DNA from: Aphrophora alni
Taxonomy: Eukaryota > Arthropoda > Insecta > Hemiptera > Aphrophoridae
DNA length: 64,000 nucleotides
Direction: 5' to 3'
NCBI GenBank assembly: GCA_963513935.1
Contig: OY740768.1
Coordinates: forward strand, 40,356,368 to 40,420,367
Shown: piece after piece, positions 26,172 through 38,150 of the stretch
How positions within the stretch are numbered: position 1 is the first letter of the stretch
How the letters are laid out: each line of letters opens with the position of its first letter
Notes under the pieces: model-generated
The model's input: only the letters and a program-made list of their open reading frames with translations
Database searches by the model: none
Told to the model about the DNA's origin: nothing
Translations under genes and position numbers: made by a program

Positions 26172-28800
26172 AACATTTGTTGACTTAAAAGGTGTTTTTT
26201 TGTAGAATAAATATTCAATATTTTTTCGTGAGGACACAAATTTATCAACTTTCAGATCATATATTGCTGTCGCCGAATAAAACAAAAACAATCCACAATC
26301 TTGGAGTGAGAGTTGTAATTAATACGAATGACTAGATGAACTAAACCGGAACTTAAAAGTTATTAAAACAACAGCAGCAGGGAGTTGAGCCCTCACTCCC
26401 CCCCCCCCGCCAACGAAATCCAATGAATAGTGGAACTAAACCTTTGTATGTGGTGGCTCAAGTCTGCGAGTAGTTATTTTTAAAGCCGTGCAGGGGATCA
26501 AGCAGTTAATACGTCTTGAAATCTTTGTAATTTTAGAAATTTGCTAACACTTTATTTTATATTCACCCATATTACTTTCTATTATTATAGGAATGATTTT
26601 ATTATACATCCGATCTTAAGCTATCAAATGATACATTAATAAAGTCTATATGTAACATGGATAATTAAAAATATATAATAATCGCCTAAGGCGTCCTTGA
26701 TTTGTACAGTGTATTATCACCGACGTTGTGAATACAGGTTTCAGGCGGAATTTTTTATTTGTTAGTTTATTATGACATTTAATAAAGTTTGTAGAAAAAA
26801 AGCTGTTAAACGTTTATTGAAAATTTATCGTTTTAAATAGTTTAAGGTCACTAAAATAATCGAAAGATATATCGCTGTTCTCATATATTTGTCTCCAATT
26901 TTTAATCTTCTAGTAAACTTTTACATCTCGGAACCCAAGTTTTTAGTTTTTGTTGTTAACCCCATAAATGCTAATATTCCCTCAATATATTTGTATAAAA
27001 GTATTTAAGATTATGGAATGGTTGGTAACAATAATATATTGCTGTGTCATTTACTGTTAGCTAGTGATATCTGAAAGAAATAGTTTCCGTTAAATTGATC
27101 AATTTTACCAATACTGCCATAGGTATTCTTGAAATACATTACATTTTTGGTTTTTAGTTAACTCATGGTTAACACGTAATGCCTAATTATTTATCATTCA
27201 ATTGAGAGTAACAAGAAATTAAAATAAATCGTCAACTCTGATTTCACGGGAAAACATGTGAAAAATTAAAATCAAAACGGAATATATTCGCCAGTCGAGT
27301 CCGTCATAATAAACTATTGAAAGAACTCTTCTCAATAATGAGTTTGAAAATAAATTAAAACTCATCAATCCATTTCAAAATGTTATAATTAATTTTTTGT
27401 GTGAATGGCCTACTCTAATCCTAGTTTAAATTCTGTTTCTACTAGAACCACCTTTTTATAAAAATAAATATTAAAATTATAGCTAGTAAATTTTAACACA
27501 TTCAAAGAGATAGTATACTACTGCATGACAATGTTCCGCAATTTGGTATGTAGGTTTCATACTACGACTATTTTTGTGGATGCATTAGGCCTATGTCTAT
27601 TTCATTTGTTTGATATAAAATAATATAATATTAATATTAAATCCATGACATACTTATTAACAAAATTGTGTATTGTTAATACGTCTAAGTCGGTGTTTTT
27701 TTAGCGTATTGTGAGATTTTTACACTAAATCTTTGTCCAGTCTTCACTAAATTTTAAACAAATGTTGCATTTTACAGTGTCATGGGTAAATATTTTCATT
27801 TTAGTAAATTAAAAATTATTTCATTAGTTGTTTTATTTTATATTTTATCTAGCTTTACTCCTTTATTATGTACTTATATTTTGGTTTTGAGAAAAAATAA
27901 CACAGAGCGGAGCTGTTATATATACCCTGTACACTTTGTATTTTTTTTAATTGCTAGAGATATTAAAAAATGGGTGCTTTTCATTGTGTAACGAAATTAG
28001 CATTGTGTACAAATAAGCTACGTATTGGAATTATTTTTCTTCACATATTCAGTTCCGTTACAATTGCTTGTAGCTAAAACTACTAATGTACAAAAAATAT
28101 GATCTAATAAAAGGTAATTCACTTTTACATTTGCTTTAAACTGGGAAATGACAAAAGTAAAAAGAGAATTTTCTAGGTAGACTTATAATTAAAAATCCTG
28201 TGAAGGAAGGATAATAGTTTCCTATTTCCTTAATCTGACGTCCAACTTTTTCTAAACAGTTTTCATCTTCTAAATATAATATCTATTGTAATTATGTTTA
28301 AAAGTTGTTAATCTATAATCGAAAGATTATTGATTACACAAGTAGATTTACAATAAATTTTACATTTTATTTATATATGTAACAGGTTAACAAATAAAAG
28401 TTAAATGATTGTGAAGTTTATAATATAGATTTTAAAATTCACTAACATAGTGGATCAATAATCTCAGTCCGTAATATTGATGATCTACTTCCTACAAGGA
28501 ATATAAATAAGTATCATTGTCTTTTTATTTTTTAATTTCTTAATTATAATTATTGGGACTTTTGTGAAGCATCAAACAAAATCAATGTTACGTCTTATTA
28601 CGGAAATATCCAGTTTTCCCATGGCTCAAAACTGACTTAAAAAAAGTAATAACATATGTATGTTTGTAATGCATGCTGTGTTCAAAATTAGCATATTTAT
28701 TCATATATTAAGAATTGATTCCCTTTCTTCTTTAAATAGCGCAAAGTTTTGTAATATTTGCCAAAAGATTAAAACAGATTTTTTTTGTGACTTTGATAAA
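26169..28800. other. AT-rich non-genic stretch
   Basis: A C11 run lies at 26398-26408. A perfect TAGGCCTA palindrome is at 27586-27593. The frame at 27782-27991 is hydrophobic but of AT-rich, low-information composition. No gene or repeat family is supported. Confidence 0.45.
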
Positions 28801-28848
28801 AATGTTCCTTAATACATTGAATTCAACTTTTTTCCCCCTTCTTTAAAG

Positions 28849-29014
28849 TTTCAAAACCTCTCGGTTAATCATCGACTTATAAAAAAAAGTTCATTATATA
28901 AAGACCTCGACTACATTAATAGTGTCATGGTTGGAAGAGAACAAGAGTTATTCAAGAATGGCCTGTTAGGAAAGATGAAAGAGAGGGATCTAACTCAAGA
29001 CTACGTGAAAGAAG
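28849..29014 (+). other. Weak candidate coding exon
   Basis: A frame stays open from about 28813 to a TAG at 29032. Its start coincides with a pyrimidine-rich tract ending in AG (28847-28848), which would serve as a splice acceptor. AAG followed by GTACAT at 29012-29020 could be a donor, giving a 166 bp exon. The implied peptide has a charged, helix-like C-terminal half containing the sequence REQELFKNGLLGKMKERD. The segment is richer in G+C than its flanks. I recognise no family, and a frame of this length can occur by chance. Confidence 0.2.
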
Positions 29015-30980
29015 GTACATTATCCTGCTAGAGTCACTTGGGTTTACCACGCCTGGACTCAATATAGCGAGCTGATGGAGGTCTTAGAAAGTCGAATGGA
29101 AAGTTATTTTCATAAACATTTGTTTAAATTGAGAAGGTTTACGACCAGAACCAAAGAATTAAGTCGTAGGTAAAAGAATGACGGCTGGTGATTAAATTGA
29201 AAAAAACTGTTATTTTAAATTATTATTAAAGAGACGTATTTTATTCATGTTTTACGTTCAGTTTTCTCATCAACCTTCAAAAGTCAAGAAAAGTTACATT
29301 TAAAAAATATTTTTACATTCCTAGATGGGGTTGATTTTACTTTTGGCCAATAACTCTCTCATAGACGTTCTTACGTATTTAAAATTCATTAACGGTCGAA
29401 TAATATATGTTTAGTTTTGTGTATGATTGAGGAAACGAGTGCAATGTTTCTTTTATCTTAATTATATTTTAGTTTTACTTTTAAAAATTAGTTTTTGAAG
29501 ATGACCGAATTTTAATTTTCAAGTGCCTACGAGTTAGCCTATTTTAAGATCCAGTCCTATTGTTTAATTACTTGTAAAGCTAACATAATACGTCAGGGAA
29601 GATTGTTGGAGAGAATTAATAGCCAACTTTAGCACCGGATTTTGTTGTACTTAAAACCTTGAATGTATGGAGCTTAATATTAAATGATTTAAAACAATAT
29701 TTAAAAAAATGTTTTTCTCGGTTTTTATAAGCATAACTTATTTCATTATTAGACATTTTGTACATAAAATTGTATACAAACCGTAAAAGAAAATATTTCT
29801 AGTTGTTCTTTAGATTGATATTAAAGTAGGCTGTTTATCTTAGGTAAAAAGGATCTTAAAAAGTTTTATCTTTTTGTTGAAGAGAATTTTAACGACAACC
29901 AAATTACACCTATATAATAAATAGTACTACAGATAGTGTAAAAGTTGCAATGTTCATTTGGGTTATTTACAAACAGTATATATTTGACAAGTTATGAATC
30001 ATCAATAAAGAATACAAAATTAAAATATGCTTGTATTTTAAGCTCCTTTGTTATATTTTTACCTTGCATTATAATAAAAATAAACAATCTGTATTTTGTT
30101 TATACAAACATTGAACAAACTGTTTCCACACAGAAATAAAATTATTCGTCGCCATTTTTTTCTTATAAAACTTACCTGTTTGATGTTATCGTTAAAAATC
30201 TATCATAAAAATTTCTCAAATTTTGGCTAAATGTGAAATTTCGATTCAGATGTGAATTTTAATTCACCAAATCAAGTCAGCGGCACGACGGTCAGAATTT
30301 ATTTTTATTCCAATTTGTTCGTATTTTTTATGCACGTTTAGATTTTGGTCATAAACATTTCAATTAAACCATTTTTTTTTTCAAATTCACTGTAGACATA
30401 TATATTTGAACTTCTAAGAATGCATCTATAGTCCACTTTTTTCTTTTCACCCAATAATTTCCAAACTAGAATTTTTTTAGGGAGAACTTATAGTTCTGAT
30501 GCGCAGTTCCCACATTTGAACAAACTTTAACAGAAATTGTTATAGCTGATGGTTAGAATATATATATATTTTTTATTATGATATTTTTACAAATATACCA
30601 TAATTTAAAAGTCAACGTCTAAATAAACGCATAAAGCACTACAAATTTAGTGTTAATCAGCTCTTTGCTGTAAACTGTAACGTACTAAACTATAGGTGGA
30701 CAGATAAATGGGATAGACAGACGAACTTTGTTCAAGATAATTTCTGTTTCAGATAACCTCAAAACTAATATTTCGGTGGAAATATTTTTGTCCCCATCAC
30801 AATACTTTTATTTGAGAAAGTAACACAGGTACACGAAATATTTTACAACTGATGTGGTTTAAAACAATAATTGAGTAATTATGTATAGACTGCTTGTCCA
30901 TGACAATTTGTTGCTCTTTTATTTGATATTTAATATGTTCCAAAAATCTAAACATCGTACTCAAACCTTTAGGAAAGTTA
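29015..30980. other. AT-rich non-genic stretch
   Basis: A block near 30460-30560 (TCTGATGCGCAGTTCCCACA, then AAATTGTTATAGCTGATGG) resembles the sub-block at 17160-17235. No coding gene or RNA gene is seen. Confidence 0.45.
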
Positions 30981-30983
30981 AAA

Positions 30984-31238
30984 TTGTTGGAACGTGTTGA
31001 ACATGCACGATCAATCATAGCTTTCCTCGATCTCTCAATCAAGCATTGTGACGTCATAAAGATGGCCGAGATTTTGGCCCCCTCCTCCCCCTCTCTTCTC
31101 TTCATCTTGCCCATCCTCTACAGCTTAATTTCACGAGGATTCATGCATCATGCTTCTTTGATTACTATTATTATACTTCGAAGGAGAGGAAAGAGAGAAA
31201 AAACAAAACAACAAGAAAGTCATCCTCGGTTGGTTTAA
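30984..31238 (+). promoter_or_regulatory. Promoter-like block with full CRE palindrome
   Basis: A perfect TGACGTCA (cAMP-response-element palindrome) lies at 31049-31056. It is followed three bases later by AAGATGGCC, which resembles a YY1-type AAnATGG site and would also be a good start-codon context. A pyrimidine-rich tract of about 40 bases follows. The plus-strand frame through it (84 codons, internal Met at 31062) yields a Pro/Ser/Leu-rich stretch and a basic C-terminus but no recognisable domain. An arthropod promoter with a short leader is possible. A chance CRE in 64 kb is also possible. Confidence 0.25.
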
Positions 31239-31269
31239 AAGGTAGAAGGGGGAATGTACAGTCAGTTTG

Positions 31270-31460
31270 GAAAACATTGTCTTAGTTTTAAACTCATTAA
31301 TTGGGATTATATTATTCTACCCATTGTAATTAAACGATGTGTGAGCTCTTAATCGCATCTAATCGATTTAATTATCAACATTAAATACAGGTCTTACAGA
31401 AAATCTATTTCGCACAAGGAATTAATAATATGGCCTTCTCGTTAGTGGAGATTACCGTTT
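31270..31460. promoter_or_regulatory. Dense cluster of homeodomain-type sites
   Basis: In about 190 bases there are repeated TAAT/ATTA cores: CTCATTAATTGGGATTAT, TTGTAATTAAACG, GCTCTTAATCGCATCTAATC, GATTTAATTATCAAC and GGAATTAATAATATGG. Some carry the extended GGATTA or TAATCG forms used by Bicoid/Otx-class and related factors. The region has no frame or repeat structure. An AT-rich background raises the chance rate of TAAT, so this is only a candidate enhancer. Confidence 0.2.
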
Positions 31461-32065
31461 AATATTCTATTCCTGTATCTTGGGATACTTTACAACCGGC
31501 GTGCTGCCATAACCTAGGAAATGGAGGTAGAGTAAACTCATGTCTTGAATATGACTATAAACTACAGCAGTTGTTATGCTCTATTTTAAAACTTGTATCG
31601 AAATCTAACATTGTTCGATCGACTTTAAATACAACAAAGCTAAAACAATTGATAATTTAAATAATTGCTTGTTCTAGTGATTGTTTTATAATTATTACAA
31701 ATGAAATTCATTAGTTTTACCCCGAGTAATAGAATAATTTGTTTTATTTTCGAACCACGTACTGTAATTTATCGTACATTAAAATTGTAAGGGTATTTAA
31801 CTTAGTTTAATCGACGTCCCGTAAAACTACGTAATTATATAAACTATGGTAAAATGTATTACATAAATTTCACGAAACAAATTAAATTTTTATTAGTGTT
31901 ACTGGGACTGGGATCATTAATATTAAAGAAGTATGGCCTCTCCCAGCATCACCACAGCTTCCTGTTTAACGCGTTTTCCTGGAACATTTCTAATTAAATA
32001 CTAATTTGTGTGTCTTCTAAAACCTTTAACAATGATAGTGTATACACAATCCATACAGTATATTT
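31461..32065. other. AT-rich stretch, nothing recognised
   Basis: No coding frame of note, no RNA gene and no repeat family is visible in this interval. Confidence 0.5.
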
Positions 32066-32283
32066 AAAATAGGAATTACGGCTTCGTTTATTTACAAATA
32101 AATATCATTGAATTTCGTAAATTTGTTAGAGGTTTAATAATTTGTTAATAATATTAAAATAGGAATTATGGTTGCGTTTATTTATTATTAACTTTTTTGG
32201 ATTATAAATACTTGTAAATTTGTTAGAGACTTAAATTGTTACTGTGTATTGGTTCAAAATTAATATATTTTGTTAATAATATT
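32066..32283. repeat. Two-copy direct repeat
   Basis: Copy 1 (32066-32155) and copy 2 (32156-32283) both start AAAATAGGAATTA, continue with CGTTTATTTA and GTAAATTTGTTAGAG, and end TTTGTTAATAATATT. Copy 2 is longer because of internal insertions of about 37 bases. The duplication is tandem and diverged. It has no coding capacity. Confidence 0.75.
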
Positions 32284-33700
32284 TGTTTTAGTAATGTTTG
32301 ATTCATAGAGTTGTGGTTAGTTTATGAATTACAATTTAGGATTACTTGTATTTAGAATTTAAATATTATCCCTTACAATATTCAGCCAGGTAAGTACTAA
32401 ATACTCGTCATACCTCCAGCGATAAAAATAGTATAGAACAATATTAATCGCCTAAATGTTTAGTTAATAATTACTTGGAATTATGTAGCAAATAGATTCA
32501 TGCTAATCACGCTATGGCTGTGTGGTGAAACAAACCATACGTGACGCTTAATATATCAAATGTAAATAAAGTTTTTAAAATCAGAAAAAAATTAGCAAAG
32601 ACGTAATAATAAATTTTGAGAATTGAGCTAAGAACATTGCGTTGTTTGTTAGTCAGCTGTTGACCCCACCACTACCATCATTTCTAATTTCCAGTAGACA
32701 AACGTTTCTACTACCCCAAGGTTCAGTTCGTGTGTACATGGTTTCTGTAACGCGTGTTGTGTGCTACCATTGAAACTGTTATATCTATCAAATTTTAAAT
32801 AATTGTTCCAAGTTATTAATTTTGTTTAAATGTATAAGTAAATGAATCAAGTTGTTTTAACTATTTTTTATTGGAACGAAATGTTCGATTGCATTTACAA
32901 GTTGTAGGCTGAATTAACTTACAGTAGCCTACTGTGCTTTACAGTATTTTATCTTATTTTGAATTTCACGTATTTTTTCATAATACATACACAAACCACA
33001 TACAACAATACTATATTTGTCACATAGATTAACTCTACAGCTGCACTGTAGGTTAATTATAAATAACTATAGAATTGATTGTATGTAAACAAAACAGAAA
33101 CGCATACAGCTTCAGATGCTTTAATTTCACATCTTATACAATTTTTAATACAATAATAGAATTGCTATTTAAAACAAAAAGTTTTTTTTTGAAAAATCGA
33201 TACAAAATTTTAGTTTTATTTTTTATATTTTGATTTTTTAGTATCTTTACTCTTTTAAGATAAACCGATTTTCAGAATAAACTTTTATTACTTTGTCAAA
33301 AATCATTTAGTACCATCTTGTAACGGATAATCGAATTTCTTAACCAACAAAATTGTCGCCTTTTGTATATTGAACTTCCTACAAAATTATGTTATTAACA
33401 CTAGTAAATAAATCATACAAGCAACAAACCGTACCTCTCACATCCATCTATATATACATTGTTGTTGTTGTTTTTTAATCAAGTTTTAGTTCCTCCGCGT
33501 GGTCTTTTTAAAGGATAAACTTAAATCACTTTTTATGTAATAAGTGATTCAAGCGAATAAAGAAATAAAAACAATTTTTAATATTTAAATTTTATCTATA
33601 AAATATCTTTTATGATAGAGAAAGCCGTTGTGTAATATATTCTTGGAACAGTCTGCACAGTGTTAATTATTGTAGTATTGTGTATCCAATGCGTGTACAA
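32284..33700. other. AT-rich stretch, nothing recognised
   Basis: A slightly GC-richer segment at 32640-32770 has no frame or motif I can name. A short (GTT)4-5 run lies at about 33460-33472. No gene is seen. Confidence 0.45.
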
Positions 33701-33704
33701 CTAT

Positions 33705-34100
33705 AAAACCAAACGTAGAGGGCGCTAGTTAGAGTGCGGTAAGAATATACCTTATCCTGTAATGTGTCGCATGCGATTTATCCAGAACAAGTTGTACCAT
33801 GTTTCTCATTTATAGGCCTACAACCACAATGACTTCATTTATGTAAAGTAGAAATAGAGAAGTTGTTATAATTATTGCGGCTGGCGAGGTTCCAGATTGC
33901 CGCTGTGAGGTCGCTCTGTATTGAATTTGCCCTGTACCACCCCGACTTTTCTCTCATTTAATAAGGTGTGGAAAATAGAAGGCGCAAAGCACGCACAGTT
34001 TACCAACAATCGAGTTTGTTTCTCAGTGTGGTTTTCTTTGTTGTTATTTGTGTTTAAAATTGTGGAAAATATTCCTTAACGTAAATTTCTACGAAGTCAA
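33705..34100. promoter_or_regulatory. CpG-containing promoter/insulator-like block
   Basis: GTAGAGGGCGCTA at 33715-33727 matches the core of the CTCF recognition sequence (AGNGGGCGCT type). A GC-rich patch with several CpGs follows at 33880-33960. A TCAGTG at about 34024, resembling the arthropod initiator (TCAGTY), lies after it, but no TATA box is well placed and no downstream element is convincing. No coding frame follows within 300 bases, though a GTAAGAT donor-like word occurs at about 34209. A promoter with a non-coding first exon or an insulator site are both possible. Confidence 0.25.
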
Positions 34101-37100
34101 AGGATTTAAGATATTGTGTGTTCGTAATTGTTTTGTCGGAAGGCGTATTTAAAGATGCGATTATGTGTTTTGAAGTTTAATTGTTTAATTATATTACAAG
34201 TGTATATTGTAAGATAAATGATGGGGGGAAGTGTTTGTGCAAAGTTTAAACTGGGAAATGAGATCTTGTTTTATCAAGGCATTATGAACAGTTTGTTTAA
34301 AATATTACTTCTGCTATTTTAAACCTGTCTACTGCACTTTCAGTTTATTAAAACGTAACAATGTTCCTTTGTAACTTTAATAATGTGACATTAAATAAAC
34401 GTTGAAAAGTTTGTATCTATAGTCTATTGTAGATTGTACTTTGTTTAAATAATTTATCGATTGCACGTCGACCTATTATGAGTTGTTTTACATATATCGT
34501 CATTAAAGTATTTCTGTGTATATAGAAACTGTAATTTCTTTAATTACTAAATTTATTAATTTAACCAACGAGGAATAAAATTGAATGTCCCAAACTATAT
34601 AGTTCATATATTTTATCAAAAATCCGTTGGTCTTTTAAACTGATGGAAATTTAATTTTAAAGTATTCTCCCATAAGCGTAATGTTACCGGAAGTGGGGAT
34701 CTGACTTCTTTTCCCTTGTTTGTATGTCTGTGTAGGCAGTGACATGCGTGGCGACTTGGGCACAGACAGACAAAATAAAATCAGTTACCATAAATGATTT
34801 TTCAGTTTTATAACGATTCACACAGATTTTTTTATTATTTTTTTAAAGTAAAACTTCTTTATGAGTGAATTAGATTATTACGGCTGAACGTGTAATGAAA
34901 CGCTGCAAGTGCAATGCCGCCAGATCCCCACCACGCTGATACTACGGTTTCTGTAAATAACGCATTGTCAGTTGGAGAGATTTGTGCTGCTCAATATGTT
35001 ATAAATAATGGCAAGATGGTTTCTTGATCATCCTATTGACTTACTGCACTTTAATATTTAATATTGAACTGCATTGATGCCTCTAATAATGATATTTTTT
35101 AAAAGACCTCTATCTTTAGAACGATTCTCAGATGGTTTTAGCTGATTGGCTGTTTATAAATGCTTATATTTTTGAGTGGGGGTTTTAATTGTAAATTTTA
35201 CTTCAGAGGAGACACAACCTCAAATAGATATTTTAGACAAAAAATTCATTTTAAAAAATCCCAATGTATTCCCTACTAAATTTGGAAGGACAATTAATTA
35301 CCACTTCCATTTGATAGATATTTATTTAAATTACAGTCAAATATATTGATTTTACACTCTATTTATTATAAATTGTCTCTTTTCTGGAATGTGAATCTAA
35401 TAAATCTATGAAAACTTAGTAAAAATAAATCAAAATATTCAATTAATTGTTTATTCTTAAAGAAAATTACTTTACAAACCTAACCTGTTGGGTATGCAGG
35501 TTTTGCGTAAGTTTCATGTCTATAGTGAATAGTTTAAAACTCACGTTTTTTTTTTTGTAAACATTAGAACTATTCTAACAGATGTTTTTAGCAGAGCTTA
35601 TTTAATATTATGTTTACATCATTGCTCAATAGAAATGCGTGGAACTTCTACACAAAGCTACCGGTTTATTAATAAAAACATTAGCAATTATTACTATGTT
35701 TGAAATTGTTTTATTGTTAATAATTTGTTTTTACATATTACCAAAGTCTGGCCTATTTGTTTACTATTTTTAGAATTGTGTTCTTCAAACGTAATTTAAT
35801 TTTGCATTTTCTCTAATTTTAACAAACTGTATTATATTCGTGCGTGTTACATTTTACTCTGTACGTTTCAGAAACGATTCTACAAAGCTGCGAGAACGTT
35901 TTGCAGTTTGAACAACGTGTTTTACGCTGAACATCGAACCCCTCTTTAATATGAAACCATGGTTTGAATGTCTTCTATTCAGTAGACTGAACAGAGGCAA
36001 TTAAATAGGAACCCTTCTATGTGTAACATATTGCAAGAATGTTATTAGCATAAAGAGAAGAGTAAAAGCAATAAGTACGGTAGTTTGTGTAATCAAGCTT
36101 ACAGGATTGACAAGACATATCCAATATAGAGGCAACACCAGATGGTATGTTCATCATCTATATTACATCGAGTTTACCGTCCACATCGCGTCCACCTCGT
36201 ATATTCCAGCCCGATGTTTTTTAAACTGTCGACTACATGCCTCTGATTAATGGCATCCCGCCTTTCATTAATTCAAATAACCGAAGATAAAGTCATATCT
36301 TGGATCGTGGATAATATGTCTGGCAACTAATTTTTGGCTTTAATCAACCTACGCTCATCATTTTGCGTAGCCAGGGTTGTATAATTATGGTCAAACGACG
36401 GACACTGTAGGCTATGGACTGTTAGAATCATGTTAAGGTGTGTTAACAAGTGCAAATTTATGTTCCTGATCTTTGCGATATGTTTATGTATTTTTAAAGT
36501 AACTGGTTTTAAGTTTCCCGTAATCAAAACTTAAATTTAAGTCGTAGACTTTCTTAAGATAATATTCATATTCTTTATCAATATCAGTGACACGGATGAT
36601 GTTTAAATTCCAGAAATAAGTTGCCACCGTTTCTAGGAACGGATTACCGAATAAAAATATATCATGAACGAAATTACTGTAACATTTTGTTAGATTAGGT
36701 TTTAAAATTGTTACTCCAACGGTTCTTCCCAGGATAATTTAAGCTAAAAAGATTAAAATTTTAAAACATACGTAGAGAAACTATTTATTGGTTTAGAAGT
36801 AACATAATTAAATATATCTCTAAGAAAATGGTTAAATAATTACTTTTTGGCAACTAATTATAAGAACAACAATAGGATAAAATTCATGTTACCTCAATTT
36901 TTTATTTCTAAATTCGGTTTTCATGATCTATAAACAGAACATAACGTGACTGATATAAAATACACAGAATTGAAACAATGATTTCGTGATAAAAAGTAAA
37001 TAAAACTAAAAGACTTAAGAATTAAAGCACGTGCTCAGTTACAAGTTTTTGATTTAGTTTCGACATTGAGTAAGAACAAATGTTTGTTCATGAAACAAAT

Positions 37101-37760
37101 AGTAATTTTAATTCTGGCTCCTTCGTAAATAGTTTTTCATTTTTAAAATTGTAAAATTATTTTACTTTACAAGAGATTTTACTTTCTATCTGCATTGTTA
37201 ATTGACATCAAATTGAAATGGGTTTCCTTGCTCATTAAATCTATTCTTGTATTGCCATTATTACCTTCAAGGTAATATAACTCAAAATTTATTACTTCCA
37301 ATCATTTCTCAATTATAATTGAAAACAGTTCATTAACTTCTGTTGTTCCAAACATCGCTGTTTTGTCAACAACTATAATTAAATTTTCAAAAATCATTTT
37401 GTCGTAATGGACGAAAACAAATTAACATCAACCGTTTATTAAATTGTCTTGTAAATTTAATTAAATTTAACAGTAGCAATAAAAGTGGTTGTAACTAGGT
37501 CAAACAATCGGAATATAGAACGTCCACAATGTTCGGGTATGTTTTAATTATTTTTTAATACACCCCGAGAGAAAAATACAATTTGTAACCATTATCATAG
37601 TACAAAATATGATGAATGATAAAAGCGTGTATCCCGTTGTCAGTTCAGTAACAACTTGGGAATCTCCTTGATTAAAATACTTTCTGACATATTAAGAAAC
37701 TTTAGTAATGGGCTGATATATAGTTTTTGAGGTGCTCATTGCCTGTAAATGTGTTTTGGG
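34101..37760. other. Long stretch without recognised genes
   Basis: The longest frame is 36327-36527 on the minus strand (66 codons), which is unrecognised. The segments 34890-34960 and 35870-36260 are richer in G+C and less repetitive than the rest and could be conserved non-coding sequence. Nothing else can be supported. Confidence 0.45.
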
Positions 37761-37769
37761 AACGATTTC

Positions 37770-38150
37770 TCTCGTCTGTACAGCTCAAACGAGTGGACGG
37801 ATTATAGTCAAATTTGACCATATATAAACTTTTTTTTTCTCCATTTTGTTTCATAACCAAATTTTGTTTGAGGTACCTGCCATAATACAAACACTCAAAA
37901 TTTGAATTTTGTAAAAATGAATTTAATCAATTTTCCTGAATTATAGTAATCGTATTTGTTAAATCAGCTATAAAAGACTTATTTTCTCACATTTGGCTCT
38001 ACCTATTTCATTCTATTTTAAGTAACACGTAAAGAATAATAACCCAAACGACGCGAAGTATAAAATCGGAAGCGATAGAAAATTACCGTTCAGTAATAAT
38101 TCCCAGAAAACGAGCAGTAATTTAAATTATATTTAACAAATACAGTTTAG
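37770..38150 (+). repeat. R1 dispersed repeat, degenerate partial copy
   Basis: R1-like words appear in order: CAAACGAGTGGACGGATTAT with AGTCAAATTTGACCATATAT (37786-37825), and later AAAATTACCGTTCAGTAATA. The copy is strongly diverged and its ends are not definable. The minus frame 37702-37890 overlaps it and is not a gene. Confidence 0.4.
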
